Shown: positions 13,341 to 27,147, numbered from the stretch's first letter. The stretch is 64,000 bases of DNA from Suillus spraguei (GCA_016800925.1 JABCPU010000065.1:62001-126000); one strand, 5' to 3'. Made by a program: numbers and translations. Notes: generated from the sequence alone by a model not told the origin.

Positions 13341-15580
13341 ATGTTTATTCTTATTTTACTCGTTTCCCTTGTTTCATCGATCAACGCTGCATCGATTGTA
13401 TCGCGTTCACAGTCCTACCCATTATCTCAGCCAGCAGCGCTTGGCCCCCAAACTAGCATAACCATAAGTAATAAGGACATCGCTCCTGATGGCTTCCAAC
13501 GCTCGTGAGTCTATTGCAATGGCACTCAAAGCTCAAAGCTCACTAGTGATCTTAAATAGAGCAACTCTTGTTAATGGCGTATACCCTGGACCTTTGATTG
13601 CAGCCCAGAAGGTGAGCATCCATCGACGTCCCTTCGTGCACCAGTGCTGATCCCACATTAGGGAGATGACTTTGCCATTGAGGTGGTCAATGAACTTACG
13701 GATGAATCGATGTTCAAGAGCACCAGTGTCGTAAGCATCATTAAATCATCGACGATGCCATCGATCAACCTTCTCTACTATAGCACTGGCACGGTCTCTT
13801 CCAGAATGGGACAAATTATGCCGATGGGACATCCTTTGTTACGCAATGTCCCATTGCGCAAAACCATTCGTTTTTACACTCTTTCTCCGCTCCAAATCAG
13901 GCAGGCACTTTTTGGTATCACAGTCATTATTCCGTCCAATATGAAAGTATCCTTCCAGCCTTGCACATGCAATAAAGGACTGACCTGTCTAACAGTGTGA
14001 TGGTCTGAGGGGACCCCTGGTAATCTATGATCCTGATGACCCTTTGGCATATATGTACGATGTCGACGATGGTAAGCGAACAACTGGTATCTATTTACCC
14101 TCTGACCATCATGTTGTTTCCAGCGAGTACTGTGATCACACTTTCCGACTGGTGAGTTTCATGCATATTAATAGTCTTCCCGCTCATTGTGGTATCACCA
14201 GGTATCACGTTGTGGCCCCTGTCTTGCGCCACATCATAGGTACGACTGCCAACTCAACACTCATCAATGGACTCGGTCGATATGCTGGCGGACCCATGTC
14301 TGAACTCGCTGTGATCAACGTCGAGCAGGGAAAGCGGTATCGCATGCGCCTGGTTTCGATGTCGTGCGATCCCAACTTCTATTTTTCCATCGATGGCCAC
14401 AACTTAACCGTCATCGAAGCGGATGGACAGCTGACCGAACCCCTGCCAGTGGATGGGCTTCAGATTTTTGCGGGTCAGCGCTACTCTGTAGTTCTGGTAG
14501 CTGATAAGCCGGTGGATAACTACTGGGTACGCAATCTTCCTAATCTGGTAAATGCGTCCTTCGTGGGAGGAACGAACTCTGCAATCCTGCGCTACCAAGG
14601 CGCCCCGAACACCGACCCGACTACGGTCAATACTGAATCCCAGAACCCATTGCTAGAGACAAACTTGCATGCTTTAATCAATCCCGGTGCTCCTGGTATT
14701 CCAGGGTATGGGAAGGCAGACATCAATCTCGATCTCTCGGTTGTCAACAAAGGCGGAATATTCTATGTCAATAATAACCCATTCAACCCCCCCACCGTTC
14801 CTGTACTGCTCCAAATTCTGAGCGGAGCTCAAGACGCGTCTCAGCTATTTCCAAATGGGAGTATCATCATTCTAGAGGCTAACAAAGTGGTGGAGTTGAC
14901 TTTGTCAACAACTGGTCCAGGTGGACCCGTACGTGTTTTCCGTGCCTTCAAAGTTTTTGTGTGTCTGATATACATTGCACCAGCATCCCATACATCTTCA
15001 TGGTGTAAGTTTGCTGTGACTTCAATGACATAGTTGCAGGCTGACACTGGTTACCATTAGCATGCCTTCGATGTCGTACAGAGCGCAGGCAGTAAAGCCT
15101 TCAATTACGTGAACCCTGTACGCCGCGATGTGGTGAGCGCTGGCAGTGGAGGGGATCAAATGGTGATCCGATGGACGACTGACAATTCTGGCCCCTGGTT
15201 CTTGCACTGGTATGCATCGTTTTATTGAACTGTCAAGAAGGTTACTAACCTCGAACCAAAAGTCACATTGACTGGCACCTTGACGCGTACGTTTTTGTCC
15301 GTCCTCGTGAAAGAAATGGCTAATAAATAAATTTAGCGGTTTTGCTGTGGTAATGGCAGAAAGTCCCTCAGATACCCGTGCACACTTGAACCCCGTACCA
15401 CGTAGGTCACATATGAAGATTGTATTCCCATGGCTGAACTATTTTACAGAAGAATGGGACCAGTTATGTCCGATCTTTGACTCTCTATCACCCTCGCAGC
15501 TAGGGGGTGGAGGACGGAAGTCCTATGAAGAAGCAGCTAGTATTACCACACTCCTCTTCCCACCATCACCCCTCCCTTAG
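13341..15580 (+). CDS. laccase 1 (multicopper oxidase), one suspect splice junction
   Basis: Secreted p-diphenol:oxygen oxidoreductase. The start [16 protein letters not shown] gives a clean signal peptide; an ATG at 13258 does not lead into the laccase frame. All four copper motifs are present: [30 protein letters not shown] and [12 protein letters not shown]. The Phe after DAG is at the type-1 axial position, as in high-potential laccases. About 12 exons join in frame to PPSPLP before the stop. The odd point is the junction after HSHYS (about 13934-13945): the sister genes have a GT donor just past the conserved T-Q-Q-C, but here the same place reads AATATGAAAGTATCC, with no usable donor. 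A GTCCAA donor at 13934 would keep the frame but drop three residues beside a copper motif. The gene may thus be weakly spliced or decaying. It lies outside the duplication that made laccases 2 and 3. Confidence 0.8.
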
Positions 15581-15799
15581 GCACAGTCTGAATTATTATT
15601 TTCGGAGGCATAATGTTTCCATGACAAACAGAGCCATTGCAGCACAATTTATTGCAGACTATAGGCTATAATTACATAATAATACGTACTAAGATATACC
15701 TTAAAAATTTATGACTACTATGATGGTACTTAGAACTGCTTATTATTAATACCATTTCTCTCTTAAACGATTAAAACAATGGGATTGAGGTCCGTGAAT
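15581..15799. other. laccase 1 downstream spacer
   Basis: AT-rich non-coding stretch that separates laccase 1 from the first copy of the laccase 2/3 duplicated segment. No feature recognised. Confidence 0.4.
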
Positions 15800-17042
15800 A
15801 TCTCAGGACAGGAAGATAGACACCAAGATGGAGCTCGCCGTATTGTGTTCTGGTGTGCCCTCGACGTCGAGACGTTTGAACTTTGAAACGCCGCGCCAGG
15901 AACTCGTTCTCGCCGATTTAGGTGGCCGCAGCCAAGGCATTTCTTCGATCCGGCAGCAGTTGGGCCTAGACTCCAAGGCTTTTTTTCCGGATCCAGCAAT
16001 TCGGCCCAGACTCTAAACTCATCTGGGACGCGACAGCACTACGACGGCTCATTGAGACTTCGTGCACCCCCCTCGTACCCCCATATCTCTCTACTTTATG
16101 TCAAGAACCTTGGAGCAGTGACGGTGCGGTAGTGGCACCGCACGGACACGTTCTTCCGAGTGGAGATGCATGAAGTAATGATTGATCATGATCATAATTG
16201 TGACAATGATCGTCGAGGCTTTGGACCGGGACCGGAATTGACTGGACCGTCCGGGCCATTCACTGCTTGTTGCCAAACTTATACGCTCCTATACGTATAG
16301 AATACAACAACTACTAATAAAAGTACTTCCAGTACAGCCCCACCCACTGCTGTCATCGCAGTTCCTGCTGTCTGACGGTTGTTGCTCACCGGTGCTCGCT
16401 ATTAGTTATGACACGGCGCAATAATTTGATTCTAATAGTGAAGGTCGACGACTCATGATGGCGCTCGTCGGATTTTGCCTCGCATTTTGAAATCGGAACG
16501 GATTTCCGGTCAACGCATTGTATTCGCCCACTCTGGACCCCGCGGTGGCTGGTCGATCAGACGAGTAAAATCAATCAAATGACGCATTGTAAATGATCAT
16601 CTGAGCTTGACAGAACAAGGTGATTTTCGAAATTCTAGTGTTTTCATACTGGCTGTGGATACTTGTGGAAATACTTTTAACATCCGCAGTGCGCTTCGAA
16701 CAGCTAGCTTCAGCATTTGAGCCTGTTCCCAGATTCTACCGCTGGTTTGAATTGATATATCGAAACCTTGCAGGCACCAAAGAAACAGGCTGATCTATAT
16801 CATTATTGTATCTATTGATGACGATCGTAAGTGATTTTTGAACTTCCCATTCAGAACTTGCTGACTGCAAACATCGCCTGGTTGGCCTTTCCGAACTTGC
16901 GGTCCCGGCTTCGTTCGTCATTATCCTATGGGCACTATAGTCCTTGACGTGGCACTATGGGCTTGCGCAGTCAGTCGGGCTCGGCTTTTCACGTTGACTG
17001 CAACCTGGAATTTGTTGTGGAAGTTATGATCAAGTGAACTTG

Positions 17043-17058
17043 CTAGATTTCTATAAGA
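17043..17058 (+). promoter_or_regulatory. TATA region of laccase 2
   Basis: CTATAAG sits within GCTAGATTTCTATAAG, about 90 bp before the start codon. The same words occur at 21288-21303 before laccase 3, so the element was copied with the gene. Confidence 0.5.
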
Positions 17059-17138
17059 TCAAGCTGCGTCGAGGTGAGTTCTCATTATCCAGTACTTTGT
17101 AGCACATACACATATTTCCTCCCTCTGTACTCGATACA

Positions 17139-19374
17139 ATGCTCGTCATTAGTGCCACTTTGATGCTATGGCTTCATCTAGCGCATGCAGCATCCATCAT
17201 CTCACGATCTCATTCGTATCCACTCAACTCTCGTTCCATAGGTCCTGAAACCGACTTGGTCATTTCTAACAAGGTCATATCTCCAGACGGGTTCACGCGC
17301 TCGTGAGTTTGTCTTTGCTGTATTTTTTACATCTTATTCATTGGTATAGTGCAACGCTCGCCGGAGGAACGTTTCCGGGTCCAATCATCGCAGCTAAAAA
17401 GGTTCTTTTGCTGCAAATTTGAACCGCCCTCGGACACTGATTATAATTAAGGGAGAACGCTTTTCGATAAATGTCGTAAACAAGCTCACTGATGGTGAAA
17501 TGCTCAAGAGCACCAGTGTGGTGTGTATACATCGGCTCGGCACTCGTACTCGTACATTGGCTTACCTGACTCTGTTTAGCACTGGCATGGAATCAACCAG
17601 AACGGGTCCAACCAAGCGGATGGAGTCTCATTTGTTACTCAATGTCCCATTGCGCAAAACAACTCCTATTTGTACTCCTTCGATGCTCGGGAACAGACAG
17701 GAACCTACTGGTATCATAGCCACTACTCGACTCAACAATGGTGCGTTGATACGAAGCGTTTAACTCCGTAATCAATGATCTGAAACTGTTCAGTGATGGA
17801 CTCCGTGGGGCTTTGATTATCTACGATCCTAAAGACCCCCTATCCCATTTATACGATGTTGACGACGGTACAGTGACTACTACCATAGTCATGAATTTTC
17901 TCACTTAAAACATTCACAGAGACCACTGTCATCACTCTTGCTGACTGGTACATATCAGAACTATTTGTGACTTGCATTCAGCTCACCAATTGAATATAGG
18001 TACCATGTAGCTGCCCCCGTTTTAGCTCATATAATTGGCACCAATGCCAACTCAACGGTCATTAACGGTCTCGGTAGATATCAAGGGGGACCCAAGAGTG
18101 ACCTTGCCGTGGTCAATGTCGAGCACGGGAAAAGATACCGCCTACGCCTTATAGCAATATCTTGCGACCCCAACTTTGTGTTCTCGATTGACAACCATAA
18201 CCTGACGGTGATCGAAGCGGATGGTGAAATAACGCAGCCCCTCCTCGTGGACTCGCTCCGGATATTTGCTGGACAGCGATACTCTGTTGTGCTTGTCGCA
18301 AACCAGCCGGTCAACAACTACTGGTTACGAGCACTCTCAAGCGCTCCAGGTTTGGAGGACTTCACCGACGGCCAAAACTCTGCTATTTTGCGATACAATG
18401 GTGCACGAATCGCAGAGCCTACTACAACCCAGACCAATAGTACCATGGTGCTTGCCGAGAACAACTTGCATGCGTATCTCAACCCTGGTGCACCTGGGAT
18501 CCCAGAGTACGGAAAGGCAGACATCAACTTGAAGCTGGTGGTCGACTTTACGGATGGGATATATTCGGTCAACGGCGCAGCATACAAGCCTCCCACAGTG
18601 CCCGTACTACTTCAAATTCTTAGTGGCAAACAGCAGGCAACGGATATCCTTCCGAAAGGGAGTGTATATGTTTTAGAGCCTAACAAGGTCGTCGAATTGA
18701 CGATGGACGCTCTTGTTGTTGGTGGTCCTGTAAGTTTCCTACATATCCGCTATGTTACACGCGTCTGATGGCATCTCCCTAGCATCCGATTCATCTTCAC
18801 GGTGTAAGTATTTCTGGTCACCAGTTGACATTCGATTGCTCACTATAGTGATAGCATAGCTTTGATGTCGTGCAGAGCGCCGGAAGCAGTTCTTTCAACT
18901 ACGTCAATCCTGTACGCAGGGATGTGGTATCCAGTGGATACGAAAACGAACGGATGGTGATCAGATGGGTTACAGATAACTCCGGTCCATGGTTCTTGCA
19001 CTGGTAAACACTATGACATTGACGTGTCTCGAATTAGCACTCATGTTCTTATTCACCCAGTCACATTGATTGGCATCTGGACGCGTGCGTATCTTCGCGA
19101 GCGCTCTGACCCTGTCGTAATCTGACATGTATTTCCAGTGGTTTCGCTATAGTCATGGCCGAAAGTCCTTCGGACACTGAGAAGCATATAGGTTCCGTAA
19201 CCAGTGAGTATTCAATGACCATCTTATATTCTCCTTCGACTAATGGTGTACACAGAAGCATGGGACGACCTTTGCCCAATATTCGACAAGTTAACTGCAG
19301 CCCAGATTGGAGCTGTAAATTCGTATAAGGAAGCACAGAAGATTTCTACACATCTGTTTCCTAATACATCCTAA
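17139..19374 (+). CDS. laccase 2 (multicopper oxidase), intact
   Basis: Secreted blue copper oxidase that oxidises phenols with reduction of O2 to water. The start gives [17 protein letters not shown], a signal peptide, then [13 protein letters not shown]. Twelve exons splice in frame to the end THLFPNTS. Copper motifs in order: [43 protein letters not shown] and [12 protein letters not shown]. The axial Phe suggests a high redox potential. The three cupredoxin domains are of normal length (roughly 520 residues in all). It is the only laccase of the three with every checked junction and reading frame intact. It lies in copy 1 of the duplicated segment. Confidence 0.93.
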
Positions 19375-20139
19375 CACATGGTCAAGTTCGCCACTGCAGG
19401 TTTCGAAGGAGTGGGACTGTCGGGACACTCGTAATAGATGCACATGGTGGGACTATTGATAATATCAAGTCTCCCCTAGTAGGTAGATATCAAAGATAGA
19501 CATTTCTTCTTACCACGTTCTGTATGTCAATTGCTGCTGAAGGTCACTCGTATTAAATCTATGCACAAGTCACAGGTGAGAACGACTGATAGGAGGAACC
19601 AGTGGGTGTTGGTGAACGTTTAAACCGTGTGTAGGTGCCATACCGCTGGAAAACTGCCAATGATCCGATTAGATCAAAGCAAATGATTCTGAGAAGAGAA
19701 TTAGTGATTCTCCGGATCAAAAGTAACCTTGTTGAAATGGATACTACTAACGGGGGCTGCAACCTCGTACGATCATGATTGACTCCGAGGCCTAGCTTCT
19801 GAATCCATTTACGTAACTATGCTTCTCCCACCAAAGGATAGACCTGTCGAGCTCAGTTGAGTGGCTTGCTGAGATCGGCCAAGGCCCAAGAGTAGTAGGT
19901 AGTCCTGGGACTATCCTTGGATGTGTCTGGTATGAAGTCGGCGGTCGACGATGAAACGCCGGGATTCTGCCTAGGGAACGAAGGGGGCAGAGGGCGTAAG
20001 TCAGCCTTCCTACTAAGTCACTACTAGTACTAAGCCTTACTAGGTTCCAATATACCTGTCATGACTACGGTACCTGACCTGGGACTGCTTGAACAGACTT
20101 TTGTGGATCGATTATTATTTCTCTCCAAAGTGAAAAATA

Positions 20140-23100
20140 ATTCGGAGGACAGGAAGTTGGACGCCAAGTCGAAACTCACCATATATATTGTGCTCTAGTG
20201 TGCCCTCGACGCCGATTGAGGCCCATGCCAAGGAAGTTCCTGACCTAAGGCATTTTGAGACAGTCTTTGACCTGACAGCAATCAAGACTCCAGAACTGGG
20301 GCGTTGAGACTTCGTGCACCCCCGAGTTATCCCTTTATATGTCAACAACTTTGAAGGTGGTGTGACAGAACATTGAGACATAGGATGTGTACCAATAATT
20401 ACATAATGCATAGATTTGATCGTCGACGACGAGGTGCACGGTGTCCCGGGACCCGAATCGACTGGTTAAAGTGTGGTGGTCCTACTTACTACAGTTGGCA
20501 CTTTGCGGCATAGGTGCAAACCTCGAAGTTTGAACCCAAACCTATACGCTTCTACGCGCGTTAGCGACAACCAGCCGAACAAGTAATTAATGGAAGTGCT
20601 GCCAGTAGACCCGTACATCGCAGTTCCTGGTGTCTGACAATTGCTCGCGGGTGCTTGCTAGACCGCTGGCGCAACTTAAGGGCCCGGCACCATTCCGACT
20701 TCGAGAAACATGATATTACATCGTCAGTGGCCCTTCATGATGACAATGATAAAAAACCAAGCGCTCGTCTGATTGTGCCTCGCATTTCAAAATCGGATGG
20801 AACCTACTCGACGCATCTTGTCGGACCCCGCGCTGGTCGATTCTATCAAATCACGTCTCTAGGCATGACCAAACAAAGGTGAATTTTGAAATTCAGGTGC
20901 GTTTCATACTAACTCAAGGTTAGTAACAGATTCTTGGAGGAAAGGGTCCGTCCGACCCACGGCGGGCTTCGAGCGGCCTGGTCGAATAATTGAACATGGT
21001 TCCCAAATCTACCAGTGGTTTGAATTATCCAGCAAGCTGAATAATGGCCATAAGGAAATTTTGCACTCCCAAGCCAGGACTTTTCGACTTGCAAGCGGAC
21101 CTGGTGTCAGCCTTTTCGATCTTGCCGTCCCGACTTTCGTCATTCCCCTATGGGTGCTATAGTCAAGCTTGGCGTGGCGTGCTGTGGGTTTGCGTGTCAT
21201 AAGCAACCAGTAGCTAGCCCCGGCATTTGACGTTGACTGCAATCTGTCATTTGTTGTGGAGTAGAAGTTCGGGTCAAGAGAAGTTGCTAGATTTCTATAA
21301 GTTCAAGGTGAGTATTCTTATCAATTATCAAGTACTTTGTAGTACATATTCCCTCCTCTGTACTCAATATGATGCCTTTCTTAATGTCATTTTCATGCTA
21401 TGGCTTCATCCAGTACATGCAGCATCCATCGTTTCACGATCTAATTCCTATCCACTCAGCTCTCGTTTGAACACGCTAGGCCCTAAAACCAACTTAATCA
21501 TTTCTAATAAAGTCATATCTCCAGAGGGTTTGCGCGCTCGTGAGTTTGTCTCTTTGCATCTTGATCATTAGCATAGTGCAACGCTCGCCGGAGGAACGTT
21601 TCCAGCTCCAATCATAGCAGCCAGAAAGGTCTTTTTTTTCTGCTAAATCGATTGAGCCCTCGGACAAGTACTGATCATTGTTGAAGGGATAGCACTTTTC
21701 AATAAATGTCATAAACAGACTCACTGATGTGAAATGCTCAAGAGCGCCAGCGTGGTAGGTATACATCTGTTCAGCACTACATACACTGGCTTATCCGACT
21801 CTGTTTAGCACTGGCACGGAATCAGGCAGAATGGGACTAACCATGCGGATGGCGTCTCGTTCGTTACTCAATGTCCCATTGCACAAAATCACTCTTTTCT
21901 GTACTCCTTCGAGGCTCGAAATCAAGCTGGAACCTTCTGGTATCATAGCCATTATGGCACTCAACAATGGTGTGTTGATATGAAGTGTTTAACTCTGTAA
22001 TCAATGATCCGAAACTATTCAGTGATGGACTCCGCGGGGCTTTGATTATCTATGATCCTGAAGACCCCCTATCCTATTTATACGACGTTGACGACGGTAC
22101 AGTGACTACTATCATAGTCATGAATTTTCTCACTTAAAACATTCACAGAGACCACTGTCATCACTCTTGCTGACTGGTACATCTCAGAACTATTTGTGAC
22201 TTGCATTCAGCTCACCAATCGAATATAGGTACCATGTAGCTGCACCCGTTTTAAGTCATATAATCGGCACCGACGCCAACTCAACACTCATCAACGGTCT
22301 TGGTAGATATCGAGGGAGACCCCAGAGTCCCCTTGCGGTGATCGGTGTCGAGTATGGGAAAAGATACCGTCTACGCCTCGTGGCAATGTCTTGCGATCCC
22401 AATTTCGTATTCTCGATTGACAACCATACATTGACGGTAATCGAAGCGGACGGTGAACTAACGCACCGCCTCCTCGTGGACTCGTTCCACATACTTCTGG
22501 ACAGCGATACTCTGCTGTGCTCGTCGCAAACCAGCCGGTCGACAACTACTGGTTACGAGCACTTCCAAGCACTCCAGGCTTGGACTTTAGCAACGGCCAG
22601 AGCTATGCTATCTTGCGATACAATGGTGCATCCATTGCAGAGCCTACTACAAACCAGACCAATAGTACCATGCCGCTTTTCGAGAGCAACTTGCATGCAT
22701 TCATCAACCCTGGTGCACCTGGGATTCCAGAGTATGGAAAGGCAGACATCAATTTGAGGATGGCGGTCAACATCACACGTGGGATATTTTCGGTCAACGG
22801 CATAACATACCAGCCTCCCACGGTGCCCGTACTGCTTCAAATTCTTAGTGGCGAACAACATGCAACCAATCTCCTTCCGACAGGGAGTGAGTGTATATGT
22901 TTTAGAGCCTAACAAGGTCGTCGAATTGACGATGCCTGCTGTTGTTACTGGTGGACCTGTAAGTTTCCTGCATGTTCGCTATGTTACACAGATCTGATGG
23001 CATCTCCCTAGCATCCGGATCATCTTCATGGTGCAAGTATTTCTGGTCACCAATCGACATTCGATTGCTCACTGTAGCGATAGCATAGCTTTGATGTCGT
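20140..23100 (+). repeat. segmental duplication, copy 2 (laccase 3, 5' part)
   Basis: This is the diverged second copy of the block that starts at 15.80 kb. Similarity runs through the promoter and most of the laccase gene and stops abruptly at 23100, inside the exon after HPxHLHG. The remaining similarity, to the 3' flank, resumes at about 27.83 kb. The upstream non-coding part (20140-21290) carries no other gene. Confidence 0.75.
21369..23100 (+). pseudogene. laccase 3 pseudogene, 3' end lost
   Basis: Clear paralogue of laccase 2 with many lesions. The start codon is out of frame with the signal-peptide frame ([16 protein letters not shown]). One base is missing just before the first donor (about 21535). 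A TAG at 21690-21692 replaces Glu in the third exon. One base is missing at about 21729. A base is lost near 22494, so the frame changes between LLVDS and LVANQPVDNYW. A four-base GAGT repeat is inserted at about 22884. The HPIHLHG motif became HPDHLH. After GATGTCGT at 23100 the sequence is unrelated to the gene, so the exons for the HCHIDWH motif are gone. It cannot encode an active enzyme. Confidence 0.92.
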
Positions 23101-24029
23101 AGCAATGGCATTATTGGGACTCTTCTAACATATATAAGCACGAGATACCGTCGGCTCGGTGTCAATTGCCTTCCACCACTATGGCGACCACCTGTACATT
23201 TCACGGATTGGTTGGCATTCAAAATGCTTCTAGATATTTGGGTGACCCAAGTGCCGGCGCAACTGTAGTCGGCACTTTTGGCAAAACTCCCAGAGCATCA
23301 CGTGTGGCGCCTAAACCTAGGTCCCTAGTCACTTCTCCTCACTGTCTATTTGGTGTCAATCAACTATTCACAGACCATTTATTTACAGAGCACAGCAGCC
23401 GTTTTGTGCTTATGACGACAACAAACTTTCTGATATTTGGCTTTATTTGCTCATCTAATGGATCTCGCTTTTATAGTGGACCGGCTTCTTATCTCCTATA
23501 TTCGATTTCTCCTTCGACTAGTAGTCTACATATATAAAGCACGAACTGCCTCCGGAGCTCCACAAATTTCTGTCCACCCCGTCATGCTGTGTTATTTGGT
23601 TCTGGCCCTTTCCGTTCATTGTATCACGTGCTGTGTGTACACTACTATTATGGTGTATTCCGTTCATCGTTCTTTCTAGCTCTTTTATTCACTACTGTGA
23701 TGACTTCCGCTTCTAAACAATCACTCTCCTCGTGTGCTCTCATTCAAAAATTCGCAGCAATCATCTGGGACGAACTTCATTACATTCGCTGTCCCATTGT
23801 CAGCAGAACAGAAGAGAGTTGTGACACATCTTTTGCGACATGGCAATTCGGACCATAGGGTCCCGCAATTTATAGTTTTCAATTGTATTGATGCATAGAA
23901 TCTCACTTGACCAATCTCGGTGTACCATCTAGATCTCAAACATAACTGCATGAGCGAGATTGCACTGCGTCGTCAGTTCTCCACCGCATCATGCTGTGTT
24001 GTTAAGATATCATTGAAGATGCTGACACC

Positions 24030-24250
24030 TGTCTTCATCGTGCCTTCCTCTCCCCTCTCAACATCTATGTTGACGAATTCAATGACATAATTCTTGACAA
24101 ATTATCAGGCGATTTTCATTAGTGCCACACACAGGCTTTGAGTGCACACACCACTCACTACACAACACAGAATCTTACTTCAGCTCAGACAGTCTGAAAG
24201 AAGCTGAACACACTCAATCTTCACTACCCCAACAGCATCACCCATATCCA
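24030..24250 (+). pseudogene. fragment of PIF1-like (Helitron-type) helicase
   Basis: Frames in this stretch read HRAFLSPLNIYVDEFND, then a shifted frame gives SSDSLKEAEH. The same passage occurs in the minus-strand helicase relic at 36.86-38.0 kb (FLSPLNIYVDEF, then LKEAEH). In that family these words lie upstream of helicase motifs V and VI. Only this short piece is visible, broken by stops and frameshifts. Confidence 0.5.
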
Positions 24251-24507
24251 TACCTTTGATCGGAAGGGGAGACGATTGTAAGCCAGATGCTTACCACACC
24301 ATGACGTCTTTGCTTATCATATCACACCACCTCATAATCACTTGAATTTTCCCCATATATATCACCGTGTCTTGTATCAGACTCGGGTCTCTTACCTACT
24401 ATCATCTGTCTACTTATATCACTTCCTAAAATCCACAGTTTTGTCCTGTTATTCCTTGCCTGATTCATCGCCGTCACTACAGCGGGTTCACAATGATGCA
24501 TCTCGAT

Positions 24508-24575
24508 GAAGATGAGCAATTGTTACGGTTTAACAATGCTCATCTTCACGTTGTTGTTGTTGTTGTCCTCATTGT
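24508..24575 (+). repeat. hairpin followed by GTT microsatellite
   Basis: GAAGATGAGCA is followed closely by its inverted copy TGCTCATCTTC (24508-24547, stem of about 17 pairs with one bulge). A short run of GTT triplets and CATTGT repeats follows at once. Confidence 0.6.
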
Positions 24576-27147
24576 CATTGTCATTGTTGGTGCCTATGGG
24601 ATTGGGGATGCGGTCTGAAACCAATACCACCTCAGCATTTTGTTGCATAGGATGACAAAAATGGAAGAGCAAGAACTCGTGTTCCTTGCCCCCAATGCAT
24701 TTGCAGTAAACGAATTTTTCAAGCTGGCACTGTGAGGAAAGTTCATTGCCAGAGATGACTGTCTACCAATCTTCTATGCTGTATTTACTGTTGGTCTTGG
24801 TGAACACACTGGGGGCATCACAAGGAGAACTCATGATAGGATGGAAAATGGCTGTGAGGAAACCACGAATACTGAAACGATTTGCTCCAAACTTGATCTC
24901 CACTGGCACATGAGTTGTCAATGATCAAGCTAGTACTTACCATTGATGTCTCCAGATCATTGGTAATATTCTCCAGCACTGACATGGAATAGATACAGAG
25001 GGTACCTGCCCTGTCTGAACTCAGGAGCATCTCACTGATGATGGAAGCCCTTTCTTTATACATGACAACAGGATTGGGCACTTGATCATATGAGTTTGTC
25101 CAGTAAAAACTCCCAGGATCAAGTTCCCTACCCCAGCTTTGCAACACGCAGTACCCAGTCAACCCTGTCACCACTTCAAGAGATTTAAATTCGTGGTCAA
25201 TTCAGCCAAGTCAGAAAAATGCAAGGAAAACAAGGGTGACAATAAACAAAAAAGTATTTAAGAAGCTCAGTGAGCAAGATCATAGTTTGCAAAAATACTG
25301 GGAGAAAAGGTATCGAAAGCAATATGCAGCAATGCAAAAGGTAGAACGAAGTTCTGTGATGTTCATGCAAGTCAAGTTATTTTCCTATGTGTAACTGCGT
25401 CATAAATAGGAATCGCTTGAATGAAAGGAACCACACATACCAATGTCAGCTTGGGAAGTCTAGAGGAGAAAATGCCAATGTCGTCTATCTTGTCGTCAAT
25501 ATATGGTACAGTGGGATGTGGGTGGATCCATAGAGCATAATATGTGTGGGGCATGTGTAGATGTGAGATCATGAGTGTTCTGCATTATGTTTTATTGTGT
25601 GCTGTGTGGGTCTGAAGGTATGCTGTGGGTCAGGAGGTACGCTCATATCATCACAGAGATGTCAATCAGAACCCATACCATATGTATCTTGGAAAAGCGA
25701 AAGTATTTTGTCATTGGAATAAACATCTCAGCAAAGAAGGAGTTGCTATAAAGTTGTGTCCAAATCGTGGCAAAATCCAGATTCGTTCTTCCTAATGCAT
25801 GTGGACATCTGCGCCACCATCTATGATCCAGCTTGCATGGGGTGCCTGAGTCACTGTCACACAACCATCCTCTTGTTGGTCATCCTCTCAATTTTGTATG
25901 CTTGTTCTATTGTCAGAATCTTGGGTATCAAGAGTAGCAAATGTTGTGGTACTATGCATCTGGTTATTGATGAGCTACATGATAAATCATGAGCCATGCA
26001 ATGACAAATGGACAGGCTAAAACAAAGTGACACTTACACCTCCAATTGGCTGCAAGTAATCTTCAAAATACTGTAAACTTGAATTGCTCCTTCCTTCCAT
26101 GGAGTCATGCAAGCGGGGATCAAGAAGTCCGTCAGCCATAGTAAGGCGCAATTCATCAGTGGACACGGCCAAGGAGGTTGACTGCACAGTGAGCCACGGC
26201 CATGAGGATGGCTGCAAGTCATCCTCATGTTCTGCCACATCAATATGAACATACAGCAAGGCAGGTCGCAGATCAGGGTTAGACAGGATGAATTGTGGGG
26301 ATGTTGACACAGACATATGTTCAGGAGTGGCAGGGGAAATGAAAGCCAAGAAGGTCTGCAAGATGGTATTTGGACCATAACTGTCCATCTTCTCAGCAGC
26401 TCCATCACTCTCTATGTCTCTGGGCAATTTTCTTGAAGAATCTGCCTTCGGGCTCAGCATGTTGCCTTGTCTGAGACAACCTAGGAAAGCTCGTACACCA
26501 GCAGGTGTTACAAGAACACCTTCTTGTACCCCTACTATCATTTTTCCTCCTATGCATCACCATCTACTCTCATCCCAATGAGGCCCCCACACTCGTCCTC
26601 TGCTATCTCATTTGGCTTGCCCTCATCACACCCTACCTTGCCTATGCCCACCTTCTTCATTGTCATCACTAAGCGCTCACCCCTCGTGCATGTGTCGCCT
26701 TCTTCGCGCATTTCGCGCTCGCTCCCACATCTCGTGCTTCACACGCACTCTCCACACTTCACGCTTTTCTTTGCACTTCAACATGCGCTACCCTTTGGTT
26801 CACTCAAACAACCCGTTGGCTCTTGGACTACAATTTGTGTCATATTTACTTTTATCTTTTCCTTTGCATTTCCCTTCTTGACTTGTGTGTCGCCTCATTG
26901 GCTTGTACTCTTTATACCTCCAGCTCCACACCTATGATTCCCTTTCACACATGCATGCTTTCATTGGTTCATATGCCTCTGACTCATTCACGAGCATGCG
27001 TCCTTCTATTGGCTATCTGACTTCATACTTAATTCAGCAATACTTATGTATTCGCGCTCTGCTTCAATCTTATGTATAAATATGCGCAGATAGCCTTTGT
27101 ACTTCTTTAACTTGAATCTACTTGATCTTCGACCCTGAACTTCCTTT

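Larger units (their letters stand above)
15800..19985 (+). repeat. segmental duplication, copy 1 (contains laccase 2)
   Basis: A block from about 15.80 kb (around GGACAGGAAGATAGACACC) to about 19.98 kb (around GGATTCTGCCTAGGGAACG) is matched by diverged sequence starting near 20.14 kb. Shared landmarks are the GACTTCGTGCACCCCC run (16.05 and 20.31 kb), the promoter motif GCTAGATTTCTATAAG, and the laccase gene itself. The offset is about 4.3 kb. The non-coding parts (15800-17050 and 19375-19985) hold no other gene. Confidence 0.75.

Noticed and set aside
13258..13461. ATG at 13258 as the laccase 1 start
   Set aside because: That frame ends at 13461 and does not enter the laccase sequence. The ATG at 13341 gives a signal peptide and the correct frame.
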